Notes: generated by a model from the sequence alone, not told the origin. DNA of 45,889 bases from Amycolatopsis suaedae (GCF_004214935.1 NZ_SFCC01000027.1:1-45889), one strand, 5' to 3'; shown: positions 32,536-41,745, numbered from the stretch's first letter. Translations and numbers: made by a program.

Positions 32536-33639
32536 GTGAGTGCTGAGTTCGAAGCAGACCTGAAGGACCTCGCCGGCAAGCTGACGCAGGTCGAGTCGGT
32601 GATGGGCCTCGACGATCTGCGTGCCCAGGTCGCCGACCTGGAGCAACAGGCCGCCAGCCCGACCCTGTGGGACAACCCGGAGAAGGCGCAGCAGGTCACC
32701 AGCCAGCTCTCGCACCGGCAGGCCGACCTGCGGCGGGTCACCGGCCTGCGCCAGCGGGTCGACGACCTCGAGGTTCTCCACGAACTGGCCCAGGCCGAGG
32801 GCGATCAGGCCAGCCTCACCGAGGCGCAGAACGAGCTCGCGGCGCTGGTCGCCGAGGTCGACGCGCTCGAGGTGCGGACCCTGCTGTCCGGCGAGTACGA
32901 CGACCGCAACGCCATGATCACCATCCGCTCCGAGGCCGGCGGCGTCGACGCGGCCGACTGGGCCGAGATGCTCATGCGTATGTACCTGCGCTGGGCCGAG
33001 CGGCACGACTACCCAACCCAGGTCTACGACATCTCCTACGCCGAAGAGGCCGGGATCAAGTCCGCGACCTTCAAGATCAGCGCCTCCTACGTCTACGGGA
33101 CGCTGTCGGTCGAGCAGGGCACCCACCGGCTGGTGCGCATCTCGCCGTTCGACAACCAGGGACGCAGGCAGACCTCGTTCGCCCACGTCGAGGTGCTGCC
33201 CGAGGTGGAGGAGGTCGACCACGTCGACGTCCCGGAGAAGGACATCCGGGTCGACGTGTACCGCTCGTCCGGCCCCGGTGGGCAGAGCGTGAACACCACC
33301 GACTCGGCCGTGCGCATCACCCACCTGCCCACCGGCATCGTGGTGTCCTGCCAGAACGAGAAGTCGCAGCTGCAGAACAAGGCCGCGGCGCTGAAGGTCC
33401 TGCAGGCCAAGCTGCTGCAGCGCAAGAAGGAGGAGGAGCGCGCCGAGATGGACGCGCTCAAGGACGGCGGCTCCAGCTGGGGCAACCAGATGCGCTCCTA
33501 CGTGCTGCACCCGTACCAGATGGTCAAGGACCTGCGTACCGACTTCGAGGTCGGCAACCCCTCCGCCGTGCTCGACGGCGACATCGACGGATTCCTCGAG
33601 GCAGGCATCCGCTGGCGCAAGCAGGCCGCCAACAGCTGA
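32536..33639 (+). CDS. prfB: Peptide chain release factor 2
   Basis: 367 aa from GTG 32536. Stop-codon recognition SPF is in RLVRISPFDNQGRRQTSFAHVEV, and the peptidyl hydrolysis motif GGQ in RSSGPGGQSVNTTDSAVRITH (about 250). It reads UGA and UAA. The frame is open from the start, so there is no programmed +1 frameshift like that of E. coli prfB. It heads the conserved prfB-ftsE-ftsX-smpB cluster. Confidence 0.97.
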   Translation: MSAEFEADLKDLAGKLTQVESVMGLDDLRAQVADLEQQAASPTLWDNPEKAQQVTSQLSHRQADLRRVTGLRQRVDDLEVLHELAQAEGDQASLTEAQNELAALVAEVDALEVRTLLSGEYDDRNAMITIRSEAGGVDAADWAEMLMRMYLRWAERHDYPTQVYDISYAEEAGIKSATFKISASYVYGTLSVEQGTHRLVRISPFDNQGRRQTSFAHVEVLPEVEEVDHVDVPEKDIRVDVYRSSGPGGQSVNTTDSAVRITHLPTGIVVSCQNEKSQLQNKAAALKVLQAKLLQRKKEEERAEMDALKDGGSSWGNQMRSYVLHPYQMVKDLRTDFEVGNPSAVLDGDIDGFLEAGIRWRKQAANS

Positions 33640-33724
33640 TCCCAGCGCGCAGGGGGGCGTACTCCGGACGGGTGACGTACGGGCTACCACGGCTTAACGA
33701 GGGCCATGAGTAGGATGACGGACC

Positions 33725-34414
33725 GTGATCCGGCTCGAAGAGGTATCCAAGGTCTACAAGACCTCGACCCGCCCCGCTCTCGAACAGGTGTCGGTCGAGA
33801 TCGACAAGGGCGAGTTCGTCTTCCTGATCGGACCGTCCGGATCGGGCAAGTCCACGTTCCTGCGGTTGCTGCTGCGCGAGGAGGTGCCCACCCGCGGCCG
33901 GGTGTACGTCTCCAACTTCGACGTGGCCAAACTGGCCCGGCGCAGGGTCCCCCGCCTGCGCCAGACCATCGGCTGCGTGTTCCAGGACTTCCGGCTGCTC
34001 AACAACAAGACCGTGGCCGAGAACGTCGCGTTCGCGCTGGAGGTCATCGGCAAGCCGGCGCAGACGATCCGCAAGGTCGTCCCCGAGGTCCTCGAACTGG
34101 TGGGCCTCGACGGCAAGGCCGACCGGCTGCCCAACGAGCTGTCCGGCGGTGAGCAGCAGCGCGTCGCCATCGCGCGCGCGTTCGTCAACCGGCCGCTGGT
34201 GCTGCTGGCCGACGAGCCCACCGGGAACCTCGACCCCGACACCAGCCAGGACATCATGCTCCTGCTGGAGCGCATCAACCGCACCGGCACCACCGTCCTG
34301 ATGGCCACCCACGACCACTCGATCGTCGACTCCATGCGGCGGCGTGTCGTCGAGCTGCAGCTCGGCCGGGTCGTGCGTGACGACGCCCGCGGGGTGTACG
34401 GCGTCGGCCGCTGA
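33725..34414 (+). CDS. ftsE: Cell division ABC transporter ATPase FtsE
   Basis: 229 aa. Walker A GPSGSGKST (about 36-44), signature LSGGEQQRVAIARAF, Walker B VLLADEPTGNLDP and the switch His in MATHDH. With FtsX it forms the divisome ABC complex that activates a peptidoglycan hydrolase. GTG start. Followed after 58 bp by ftsX. Confidence 0.97.
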   Translation: MIRLEEVSKVYKTSTRPALEQVSVEIDKGEFVFLIGPSGSGKSTFLRLLLREEVPTRGRVYVSNFDVAKLARRRVPRLRQTIGCVFQDFRLLNNKTVAENVAFALEVIGKPAQTIRKVVPEVLELVGLDGKADRLPNELSGGEQQRVAIARAFVNRPLVLLADEPTGNLDPDTSQDIMLLLERINRTGTTVLMATHDHSIVDSMRRRVVELQLGRVVRDDARGVYGVGR

Positions 34415-34472
34415 GCCGGCCCGACGCGCCCCGCCCGAGTAAGCCCCCGACCCCCAAGGGACAGTCACCCCG

Positions 34473-35372
34473 ATGCGTGCCAGCTTCGTGTTCAGTGAGG
34501 TCATCAACGGCCTCCGCCGCAACATCACGATGACCATCGCGATGATCATCACCACCGCGGTGTCGCTCGCCATGCTCGGCGGCGGCGTCCTCATCGTGAA
34601 CACGATCGACAAGATGAAGACCAACTACCTCGAAGACGTCGAGGTGTCGGTCAACCTCACCAACGACATCAGCGCGGCCGACAAGAGCTGCTCGACGCCG
34701 CAGTGCACGTCGCTGCGTGCCGAGCTGGAGGCCAACCCCGGTGTCGAGTCGGTCGTCTTCGAGAACCGCGACCAGGCGTTCGAGCGCTTCAAGCGCATCT
34801 TCGCCGGGCAGCCGGAGCTGCTCGAACTGGCCCGGCCCGAGTCCCTGCCCGCGTCGCTGCAGGTGAAGATGAAGGACCCCACCCGCAGTGACGTGATCCA
34901 GCAGGAGTTCGGCGCGAAACCCGGGGTCGACAAGATCACCGACCAGAACCAGTTCCTCGAACGGTTCTTCGGCATCCTCAACAGCGGCCGCAACCTGACG
35001 TTCGTCGGCGCGTTGCTGATGGCTGTCGCCGCGTTGCTGCTGATCTCCAACACCATCCAGGTGTCCGCGTTCACCCGCCGGACGGAAGTCGGCATCATGC
35101 GCCTGGTCGGCGCCACCCGCTGGTACACCCAGCTGCCGTTCCTCCTGGAGGCGGTGGTCGCCGGAGTCGTCGGCGCGGCCGTCGCCGTCGGGATCCTGCT
35201 CGGCGTGAAGTACGCCTTCCTCGACGAGGCGCTGGCGACCACCGGGGACGTCATCCCGATGGTGTCCGCACTGGACATCCTGGTGTGGGCGGCGCCGGTC
35301 ATGTTCGGTGTGTCGGTGCTGATCTCGGCCGTCACCGGATACGTCACGCTGCGTCTCTACGTCCGCCACTAA
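34473..35372 (+). CDS. ftsX: Cell division protein FtsX
   Basis: 299 aa. N-terminal MRASFVFSEVINGLRRNITMTIAMIITTAVSLAML with the first helix, an extracytoplasmic loop of about 130 residues that contacts the hydrolase partner (with Cys pair CSTPQC), then three helices with the FtsX core (LISNTIQVSAFTRRTEVGIMRLVGATRWYTQLPFLLE). It is the membrane partner of FtsE. Confidence 0.97.
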   Translation: MRASFVFSEVINGLRRNITMTIAMIITTAVSLAMLGGGVLIVNTIDKMKTNYLEDVEVSVNLTNDISAADKSCSTPQCTSLRAELEANPGVESVVFENRDQAFERFKRIFAGQPELLELARPESLPASLQVKMKDPTRSDVIQQEFGAKPGVDKITDQNQFLERFFGILNSGRNLTFVGALLMAVAALLLISNTIQVSAFTRRTEVGIMRLVGATRWYTQLPFLLEAVVAGVVGAAVAVGILLGVKYAFLDEALATTGDVIPMVSALDILVWAAPVMFGVSVLISAVTGYVTLRLYVRH

Positions 35373-35413
35373 ACCACCTGCTACACGCCTGGAAATCACG
35401 TAGAGTCGCCGTT

Positions 35414-35890
35414 ATGCCCAAGGAACGTGGCCGCAAGGTCATCGTCTCGAACCGCCGCGCGCGGCACGACTACGCGATCCTCGACACCTACGAGGCGGGG
35501 ATCGTGCTGGTCGGCACCGAGGTCAAGAGCCTGCGGGAAGGCAGGGCCTCGCTGGCCGACGCGTTCGCGACCGTCGACGACGGCGAGGTGTTCCTGCGCA
35601 ACCTGCACATCCCCGAGTACGTGCAGGGAACCTGGACCAACCACACCCCCCGGCGCACCCGCAAGCTGCTGCTCCACCGGGGCGAGATCGAGAAGCTGAT
35701 CGGCAAGACCAAGGAGAGCGGGCTCGCACTCGTCCCGCTGGCGCTGTACTTCAGTGACGGCAAGGTCAAGGTCGAGCTCGCGCTCGCCAAGGGCAAGAAG
35801 TCCTGGGACAAGCGCCAGGACATCGCCAAGCGGGACGCCAACCGCGAGGTCGCCAAGGCCATGGGACGGGCGCTCAAGGGCCGGTACTGA
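35414..35890 (+). CDS. smpB: SsrA-binding protein SmpB
   Basis: 158 aa. NRRARHDYAILDTYEAGIVLVGTEVKSLREG, the FLRNLHIPEY strand and the C-terminal KKSWDKRQDIAKRDANRE tail, which occupies the decoding centre, are all present. It works with the tmRNA encoded 5.3 kb downstream in rescuing stalled ribosomes. It follows ftsX in the usual actinobacterial order. Confidence 0.97.
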   Translation: MPKERGRKVIVSNRRARHDYAILDTYEAGIVLVGTEVKSLREGRASLADAFATVDDGEVFLRNLHIPEYVQGTWTNHTPRRTRKLLLHRGEIEKLIGKTKESGLALVPLALYFSDGKVKVELALAKGKKSWDKRQDIAKRDANREVAKAMGRALKGRY

Positions 35891-35892
35891 GC

Positions 35893-37155
35893 TCACCGGG
35901 CGACCGCCACGGCCGGCCGCGGCGCGGTGAGGCGGGCACCGCCCAGCGCGAACCCGGCCAGCACCAGCGCCACCCACGGCAGGACACCCGCCAGGTCACC
36001 GAAGCCGGTGGCGGCCAGCCCCAGCAGGCCCGCCGACCCGGCGACGCCCGCGGCGACCAGCTGCGCTGTCGGCGCCGTGCTGGGCCTGGTACCCAGGGTC
36101 TCGAACCGGCCGAACACCCTGAGCAGGACGACCAGCACGACGCCGGTGGCGGCCAGCCAGGTGGGTGCCGCGAGCAGCCACTGCACCGAACCTGGTTCCG
36201 GGGTGGCGTAGCCGAGGCCCACCACGGCGACGCCGCCGACGACGGTCAGCGCGGGCATGTGCCACAGGTACACGCTCATGAACCGCGGGCCGAGCCAGCC
36301 GAGCACCGCCGACGGCCCGCGCCGCGACGCCCAGCCGACCAGGGCGTCCCTGGCGGCCAGCAGCAGGCCTACCTGGCCGACCGCGACCGCCAGCAGCACG
36401 GCGCTGGGCGGGCTCATGTTCGACGTCGGTGCGCCCGGCATGCCGATCATGCTGGCCGGGTACGGCCCGAACGCCACCATCAACGCGGTCACCCCGAATC
36501 CGCCCGCGGACAGCCACAGCGCGCCACGGCGGGTCAGCCGGCGCAGGGTGCCGTCGGCGTAGGCGAAGCCGAGCTGGTGCACCGCGAGCCAGACGAACAC
36601 CGCGTTGGCGTAGCCGATCAGGCCGAGATCGTTGAAGCGGGCGAGGTCGACCAGCAGCGCCGCCGCACCCAGCACGGCGGGAACCGCCAGGCCCCACCGG
36701 CGGTGGGCCGCGGCCATCAGTGGCGTGGCGAGGACCGTCAGCAGGTACACCGACAGGAACCACAGCAGCTGGGCGGCGATCGCGCCGGCGACGCCCACCG
36801 GCTGTTCCGGCACGCCGAGCACGCGCAGCAGGGACGGTGCCAGCAGCCAGACCCCGATCAGTGGCAGCACGGGCAGCAGGAGCCGGCGTACCCGGGCGCC
36901 CAGCCAGTCCCGGGGCGACGTGGCGCGCCGCAGGGAAAGCAGGTTGGCCGCGCCGCCGGCGAAGAACACCAGCGGCATCACCTGCGACAGCCAGGTCAGG
37001 ATCCACCAGCCCGGTGTGCTGAGCGCGTTGCCGGTGGCCAGCTGCTCGCCGTCGAAGGCCAGTACCGGCATCAGCCAGTGCTGGCCGACGACGCCGACGA
37101 TCGCGCCCGCGCGTACGACGTCGAGGAAGATGTCCCTGCGTTGCCCTGTCTGCAT
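35893..37155 (-). CDS. Acyltransferase family 3 membrane protein
   Basis: 420 aa with about ten or eleven membrane helices. The first segment RRDIFLDVVRAGAIVGVVGQHWLM fits the Acyl_transf_3 start (DxxRxxAIxxVVxxH-like), and FMSVYLWHMPALTV is the conserved late helix. Relatives O-acylate cell-surface sugars. The stop is 2 bp from the convergent smpB stop. The substrate is unknown. Confidence 0.87.
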   Translation of the reverse strand: MQTGQRRDIFLDVVRAGAIVGVVGQHWLMPVLAFDGEQLATGNALSTPGWWILTWLSQVMPLVFFAGGAANLLSLRRATSPRDWLGARVRRLLLPVLPLIGVWLLAPSLLRVLGVPEQPVGVAGAIAAQLLWFLSVYLLTVLATPLMAAAHRRWGLAVPAVLGAAALLVDLARFNDLGLIGYANAVFVWLAVHQLGFAYADGTLRRLTRRGALWLSAGGFGVTALMVAFGPYPASMIGMPGAPTSNMSPPSAVLLAVAVGQVGLLLAARDALVGWASRRGPSAVLGWLGPRFMSVYLWHMPALTVVGGVAVVGLGYATPEPGSVQWLLAAPTWLAATGVVLVVLLRVFGRFETLGTRPSTAPTAQLVAAGVAGSAGLLGLAATGFGDLAGVLPWVALVLAGFALGGARLTAPRPAVAVAR

Positions 37156-37249
37156 GACGACCAGCCTGGCCGAGACGGGGTTCCGGCACAGCCAGGTGCG
37201 CAGGTCTATCGGTGTTCGGGTTCAGCCCCGTGGCGTGGTGGGGCGTTCC

Positions 37250-37462
37250 CTACCCCTCGACCGGCCGGGTCGGCCGGACCCGGTACTCCCAGCCGGTCTC
37301 GGTGAGGTCGAGCTCGTAGTGGGTCTCGATCTTCGGGCCGTCGTGCAGGTGGACGTGCCGGACGACGCTGCCGCGCACCGGCTCCGTGTCGCCGAGTTCC
37401 TGCACCCTGCCGTCCAGCGGGCCGCCGAAGAAGCGGGCGCTCTGCCGGGGTCGCACAGACAT
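37250..37462 (-). CDS. Small hypothetical protein
   Basis: 70 aa from ATG 37462, chosen because GAGGAGAAGCGG precedes it; an in-frame start at 37486 is weaker. The sequence contains FFGGPLDGRVQELGD and a HLHDGPKIETHYELDLTETGWEYRV beta-rich end seen in small actinobacterial proteins of unknown function. No membrane or signal segment. Confidence 0.65.
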   Translation of the reverse strand: MSVRPRQSARFFGGPLDGRVQELGDTEPVRGSVVRHVHLHDGPKIETHYELDLTETGWEYRVRPTRPVEG

Positions 37463-37550
37463 CCGCTTCTCCTCACGCCGGTTCACCCGATTCCGGCCAT
37501 GGTAAGTGAGCGGCAGGCGGCGTGGTGCCGTCCTCTTGGGTGAGCCGGAT

Positions 37551-38003
37551 TCACCACACTGGGCGTAGCGTGACCGGCCGGCGGGTGGCGGCGTCCCGGA
37601 CGAAGGCCGTCAGGCAGTCACGCAGACCGTCCAGCGCGCCGTCGCCGACGAGCGTGGCCCAGTGCTGTTCGACCTGCTGGGACCGCGCCACCACCCGTTC
37701 GATGCAGTCCCAGCCGCGGGTGGTGAGCGCGACCAGCCTGCTGCGCCGGTCGGTGGGGTGTGCGCGGCGGTGGACGTAGCCGCGCCGTTCCAGCTCGTCG
37801 ATCAGCTGGACCGCGGCCTGTTTGGTGACCCCGAGGTGCTCGGCCAGCTCGACCGCGGTGGCGCCGTCGCGGTGGGAGAGGAACTGGAACGCGAAGCCGT
37901 GGGCCGGCCGCACGTCGCCGAATCCCTCCGCGGCCAGCTGCTCGTGGACGTCGTCCATGACCGCGCGGAAGGTCAGGGCCAGCAGGCCGGGCAGATCGCT
38001 CAA
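37551..38003 (-). CDS. MarR-family transcriptional regulator
   Basis: 150 aa from TTG 38003; the rare TTG is supported by GAGGAG 5 nt upstream. Winged helix: FQFLSHRDGATAVELAEHLGVTKQAAVQLIDELERRGYVHRRAHPTDRRSRLVALTTRGW. Divergent from a cupin gene with two dyads in the 91-bp gap, so it probably represses both. Confidence 0.9.
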   Translation of the reverse strand: MSDLPGLLALTFRAVMDDVHEQLAAEGFGDVRPAHGFAFQFLSHRDGATAVELAEHLGVTKQAAVQLIDELERRGYVHRRAHPTDRRSRLVALTTRGWDCIERVVARSQQVEQHWATLVGDGALDGLRDCLTAFVRDAATRRPVTLRPVW

Positions 38004-38021
38004 CGCCGCTCCTCAATTGGA

Positions 38022-38080
38022 CAAGTAACTTGACTGGATGGTCAGGTGTCTTTACCGTATTGCTCGTCAAGCAGGTTGAC
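38022..38080. promoter_or_regulatory. Candidate MarR operators in the divergent gap
   Basis: CAAGT-A-ACTTG at 38022-38032 and GTCAA-GCAGG-TTGAC at 38066-38080. Both are perfect 5-bp dyads sharing TTGAC/CAAGT half-sites. The second lies just before the cupin RBS (TTGGAGG). Confidence 0.6.
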
Positions 38081-38094
38081 TACTTGGAGGTTCG

Positions 38095-38442
38095 GTGACG
38101 ACGTTCGAACGTGGGGAATTCCGGTTCCGGCCGCTGGCGGTGCCCAGCACGGGGTCCACGGAGCTGGCCGTCTGGGAGATCGAGGCGGGGCCGGGTGCCG
38201 CGGGTGAGACGCACAGCGTCAGCCGGGAGGAGATCTTCGTCGTGCGGGCCGGGGAGGTGGTCGCCACGATCGGCGGTGAGCAGCGGCGGCTGGCCGAGGG
38301 GCAGGTGCTGGTCGTCCAGCCGCGGGAGGAGTTCGCGCTGGCCAACCCGGGGGAGCGGACGGCGTTGCTGACCGCCTGCAGCTCGCGTGGCGTGCGGGCC
38401 CACCTCGGCGGCAACACGATCGACCCGCCCTGGGCGCGCTGA
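38095..38442 (+). CDS. Cupin-domain protein
   Basis: 115 aa from GTG 38095 with GGAGG upstream. Single cupin_2 barrel: GETHSVSREEIFVVRAGEVVATIGGEQ (motif 1 with His and Glu) and GQVLVVQPREEFALANPGE (motif 2, lacking the usual His). Metal binding may therefore be incomplete. Probably under the adjacent MarR regulator; role unknown. Confidence 0.83.
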   Translation: MTTFERGEFRFRPLAVPSTGSTELAVWEIEAGPGAAGETHSVSREEIFVVRAGEVVATIGGEQRRLAEGQVLVVQPREEFALANPGERTALLTACSSRGVRAHLGGNTIDPPWAR

Positions 38443-38455
38443 CCCCTTACGGGAG

Positions 38456-39097
38456 TCAGCGGCCCAGGTAGGTGAGCACGGCGCGGACCCGGCGGTGCTC
38501 CACCGAGCTGGCCTCCAGGCCGAGCTTGGCGAAGATGTTGCCGATGTGCTTCTCCACCGCGCCGTGCGAGACCACCAGCGAGTTCGCGATCGCCGTGTTC
38601 GACAGGCCCTGCGCCATCAGGCCCAGCACCTCCGACTCCCTGGCCGTCAGCGAGTCCAGCGGGTTCTTCCGCCCGCGTGCCATCAGCTGCGCGATCACGT
38701 CCGGGTCGATCGCCGTGCCGCCGCCGGCCACCCGGCGCACCGCGTCGAGGAACTCCGCCACGTCGGCCACGCGCTCCTTGAGCAGGTAACCCACCCCGCC
38801 GGCGCCGCCGGACAGCAGCTCCACCGCGTAGCTCTCCTCGACGTACTGGGACAGCACCAGCACCGGCAGGCCGTCGACGATCTCCCGCGCGCCCAGCGCC
38901 GCCCGCAGCCCCTCGTCGGTGAACGTCGGCGGCATGCGGACGTCGACGATCGCCAGATCCGGCCGGTGCTCCTTCACCGCGACCAGCAGGTCGTCGCCGT
39001 TGTCCACCGCGGCGACGGTCTCGATTCCCTCGTCGGCGAGCAGCCGCTGCACCCCGGCCCGCAGCAGAACGGCGTCTTCGGCGATCACGACCCGCAT
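38456..39097 (-). CDS. NarL/LuxR-type response regulator
   Basis: 213 aa. Receiver with ED (7-8), phospho-acceptor Asp52 (LAIVDVRMPPTFTDEGLRAA), and YLLKERV. LuxR helix-turn-helix: LTARESEVLGLMAQGLSNTAIANSLVVSHGAVEKHIGNIFAKLGL. Last gene of a three-gene operon with the kinase and the sensor-only protein. Convergent with the cupin gene. Confidence 0.94.
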   Translation of the reverse strand: MRVVIAEDAVLLRAGVQRLLADEGIETVAAVDNGDDLLVAVKEHRPDLAIVDVRMPPTFTDEGLRAALGAREIVDGLPVLVLSQYVEESYAVELLSGGAGGVGYLLKERVADVAEFLDAVRRVAGGGTAIDPDVIAQLMARGRKNPLDSLTARESEVLGLMAQGLSNTAIANSLVVSHGAVEKHIGNIFAKLGLEASSVEHRRVRAVLTYLGR

Positions 39098-39123
39098 GGT
39101 TCCCCCAGGAAGGCGGTGTCAGC

Positions 39124-40290
39124 TCACCATGTGCACGGCAGGTCCGCGCGAAGCACCGTGGGACCACCCGGCGGGCTGACGACGGTTACGACACCGTCAA
39201 TCGTGGCAGCCCGGTCGGCCAGGCCCGCAAGCCCACCCCCCGGACGGAACTCCGCGCCGCCCTGGCCGTTGTCGGTGACCTCGACGACGACCTCGTTGTC
39301 CGTGCGCCACACCTTCACCGAGGCGGCCGTCGCCTTCGCGTACTTGGCGACGTTGGTCAGCGCCTCGCCCACGATGAAGTACGCCGTGCTCTCCACCGCC
39401 GCCGGCGGCCGCGGCTCGACGTCCACCGACACGTCCACCGGCACCGGCGACTTCGCCGCCTGCGCCGACAGTGCCGCGTCCAGGCCGCGGTCGCCCAGCA
39501 CCGCCGGGTAGATCCCGCGGGCCAGGTCGCGCAGCTCGGACACCGCAAGCTTCGCGTCGCTGTGTGCCTCGTCGATCAGGTCGCGTACCGCGTTCGGGTC
39601 GTTGTCCAGCTTCGACTTGGCCCGGCCCAGGCTCATCGCCACCGCCACCAGCCGCTGCTGCGCGCCGTCGTGCAGGTCGCGCTCGATGCGCCTGCGCTCG
39701 GCCTCCGCCGCGTCGACACCCCGCGCCCGCGACGCCTGCAGCCGCTCCGCCTTGACCTCCAGCGCCTCGCTGCGCGGCGGCCCCAGCAGTGCCCCGGCCA
39801 GCTTGCCGTGCAGCCAGCCCAGCGTGGGGATCACCCAGAGCATCACCGGGAACAGGACGAAGCTGACGATCGAGAGGGCGAACTCGAAGACCCCCAGCGG
39901 CAGCATCAGCATCACGTAGGCGAAGTCGCGCCAGGTCGTGGCGTCGGTCAGCCGGGTGCGCCAGCGGGTCAGCCAGTTGCCCTCCAGCGGACGGCGGTGC
40001 GGGTCGTCCACCGGCATGCGCAGCCCGACGCGGACCCACCGCCGCTCGACGTCGCCGAACCAGCGGGCCAGCCCGGTCGCCATCGCCAGCAGCGGCACCC
40101 CGATCCAGATGATCGTCGTGGCGATGCCGACCGCCGTCAGCACCACCAGCAGCACGAACTGCAGAAGCCGCAGCGGGAAGCTGACGAACATGAACGCCGC
40201 CGCCTTGAGCGGATGCGGCCGCAGCCGCTGATCCGCGGGCGAGCCGGCGACGGGCTCGTTCCCGCCGCCGACCTGCACGGCGGCACTCAC
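39124..40290 (-). CDS. Sensor histidine kinase with putative sensor domain (PF13796-type)
   Basis: 388 aa from GTG 40290, which overlaps the upstream stop as GTGA. The N-terminal sensor region has two hydrophobic hairpins (LRLLQFVLLVVLTAVGIATTIIWIG..., DFAYVMLMLPLGVFEFALSIVSF) and TTWRDF. The HisKA_3 H-box RIERDLHDGAQQRLVAVAM places His at about 207. HATPase motifs: GEALTNVAKYA and GGLAGLADRA. It phosphorylates the downstream regulator. The membrane signal is unknown. Confidence 0.92.
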   Translation of the reverse strand: MSAAVQVGGGNEPVAGSPADQRLRPHPLKAAAFMFVSFPLRLLQFVLLVVLTAVGIATTIIWIGVPLLAMATGLARWFGDVERRWVRVGLRMPVDDPHRRPLEGNWLTRWRTRLTDATTWRDFAYVMLMLPLGVFEFALSIVSFVLFPVMLWVIPTLGWLHGKLAGALLGPPRSEALEVKAERLQASRARGVDAAEAERRRIERDLHDGAQQRLVAVAMSLGRAKSKLDNDPNAVRDLIDEAHSDAKLAVSELRDLARGIYPAVLGDRGLDAALSAQAAKSPVPVDVSVDVEPRPPAAVESTAYFIVGEALTNVAKYAKATAASVKVWRTDNEVVVEVTDNGQGGAEFRPGGGLAGLADRAATIDGVVTVVSPPGGPTVLRADLPCTW

Positions 40291-41033
40291 CACGTGGTCA
40301 CCGGTTTCCCCGCCCCCATCTCGCGTGCCTCCGGTCCGGAGGCCAGTGCTTTTCCCAGGAGGTCGTCCTCCCGCTCGGCGGCCTCCGCCAGCCGCATCGA
40401 GCGCCGCGTCGGACCGAGCAGCGCCCTGGCGAACCGGGCGTGCGTCGCGGCCAGCGCCTTCGTCAGCGCCACCGACAACGCCGCGGCCAGCACGCCCAGC
40501 GCCGCCCAGGGCAGGGCCTCCAGCGTCGAGTCTACGGTGATCCAGCGCACCTCGTAGCCGGGGAAGTGGTACGCGCCGCCGGGCAGGAACCGGAAGTAGA
40601 TCGGCAGGGCGAGCAGCGACAGGCTGGTCGCCCAGAACGTCACCGTCAGGCAGAACTCGATCACACCGATCGGGAACAGCAGGAAGAAGTACGCCACGTC
40701 GCGCCAGGTCGCCCCGTCGGCGACGCGGGCCTTCCAGCGCTGCGCCACCGTGCCCTCGGGCAGCGGCCGGTACGGCAGCGCGATGTAGGTGTCCAGCATG
40801 GCGTAGATCCGGGCCCGTTCCACCTTCGCCGCGCCGCGGGAGAGCAGCAGGGCCAGTGCCAGGATCGGCAGACCGGCCCACACGATCACGGTGCCGACAC
40901 CCGCCGAGAACAGCGCCAGCAGCAGCGACATGCCCACCACGCCGATGGGCAGGTTCAGCAGGAGGTAGGCGACCGACCCGCCGAGGCGGGGGCGCGGGCT
41001 GTTGCCCTCGTGCTCGACGCGGACCGTTTCCAT
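40287..41033 (-). CDS. Sensor-only membrane protein, kinase-less paralogue
   Basis: 248 aa from ATG 41033 (GGAAGGA upstream). It aligns with the N-terminal half of the downstream kinase: KARVADGATWRDVAYFFLLFPIGVIEF against RTRLTDATTWRDFAYVMLMLPLGVFEF, and RFARALLGPTRRSMRLAEAAER against KLAGALLGPPRSEALEVKAER. It stops just before the H-box. It is probably a truncated duplicate that modulates or co-senses with the kinase. Start of the operon. Confidence 0.82.
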   Translation of the reverse strand: METVRVEHEGNSPRPRLGGSVAYLLLNLPIGVVGMSLLLALFSAGVGTVIVWAGLPILALALLLSRGAAKVERARIYAMLDTYIALPYRPLPEGTVAQRWKARVADGATWRDVAYFFLLFPIGVIEFCLTVTFWATSLSLLALPIYFRFLPGGAYHFPGYEVRWITVDSTLEALPWAALGVLAAALSVALTKALAATHARFARALLGPTRRSMRLAEAAEREDDLLGKALASGPEAREMGAGKPVTTW

Positions 41034-41207
41034 GGCCGGATCCTTCCAGGCGGGTCGGGGTGTGACGGACTCCAGCATCGCCCGTGACCTGCGGCGCGGC
41101 CATGGTGTGCACGGCCGTCTGCCAGGTAGGGCCAGCCCCACCCCGCCCGACGGGAATTATCTCGCTTGCCGGGCGCGTTATGATGGACAGGTTGTGATAC
41201 CCAGCAA

Positions 41208-41577
41208 GGGGGTGAACGGTTTCGACTCTGGACGTCGATTCAAGGGAAGCGTGCCGGTGCAGGCGAGAGACCACCGTAAGCGTCGTCGCAAACCAATAAG
41301 CGCCAAGGCCAATAGCCAGCGCGACTTCGCTCTTGCCGCCTAGGTAAGACCGAAGTCTGTCGGCCCGGGATCGCCTCCGACCCGGTCGCCGGCATCAGCT
41401 AGGAGGCTCACCGGTCAGCCCCGGCCACGGGGGCCGATCGGGACACTCACAGTGGCTGGGCCCGTCACACCGGCTTGTTCGCGTGACCGGTGGGGCCGAG
41501 TAGAGACACAGCGGACTGCGCACGGAGAAGTCTTGGAGAGCCGCCAGAGGACCCGGGTTCAATTCCCGGCACCTCCA
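41208..41577 (+). ncRNA. ssrA: tmRNA
   Basis: Acceptor stem GGGGGTG (41208) pairs with CACCTCC at the 3' end. The 5' part is GGTTTCGACTCTGGACG and the tRNA-like end GACCCGGGTTCAATTCCCGG. The tag reading frame at 41302-41340 encodes AKANSQRDFALAA then TAG. About 370 nt, normal for actinobacteria. CCA is not encoded (CACTC follows). It acts with SmpB. Confidence 0.97.
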
Positions 41578-41587
41578 CTCTTGTTCG

Positions 41588-41612
41588 CGGGGCCCGGCTG
41601 CGCCGGGCCCCG
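41588..41612 (+). terminator. ssrA terminator
   Basis: Perfect 11-bp stem CGGGGCCCGGC / GCCGGGCCCCG with loop TGC, then CTTCCCTTTGT, 10 bp after the tmRNA end. A further TTGGGGGG-CCGA-GCCCCCAA hairpin follows near 41634-41653. Confidence 0.85.
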
Positions 41613-41745
41613 CTTCCCTTTGTCCTCATCATGTTGGGGGGCCGAGCCCCCAAACCCCCCACGGTGCCTGCTCCTCGTCCTGACTGCGTGGGTGCGTTGG
41701 GTGTTGACCAGCTTGCGCGTGGGGTGGGGTGCGTTCAAAATGTGA

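Noticed and set aside
32536..32700. Programmed +1 frameshift in prfB
   Set aside because: The frame is open from the GTG start through the SPF and GGQ motifs with no internal TGA.
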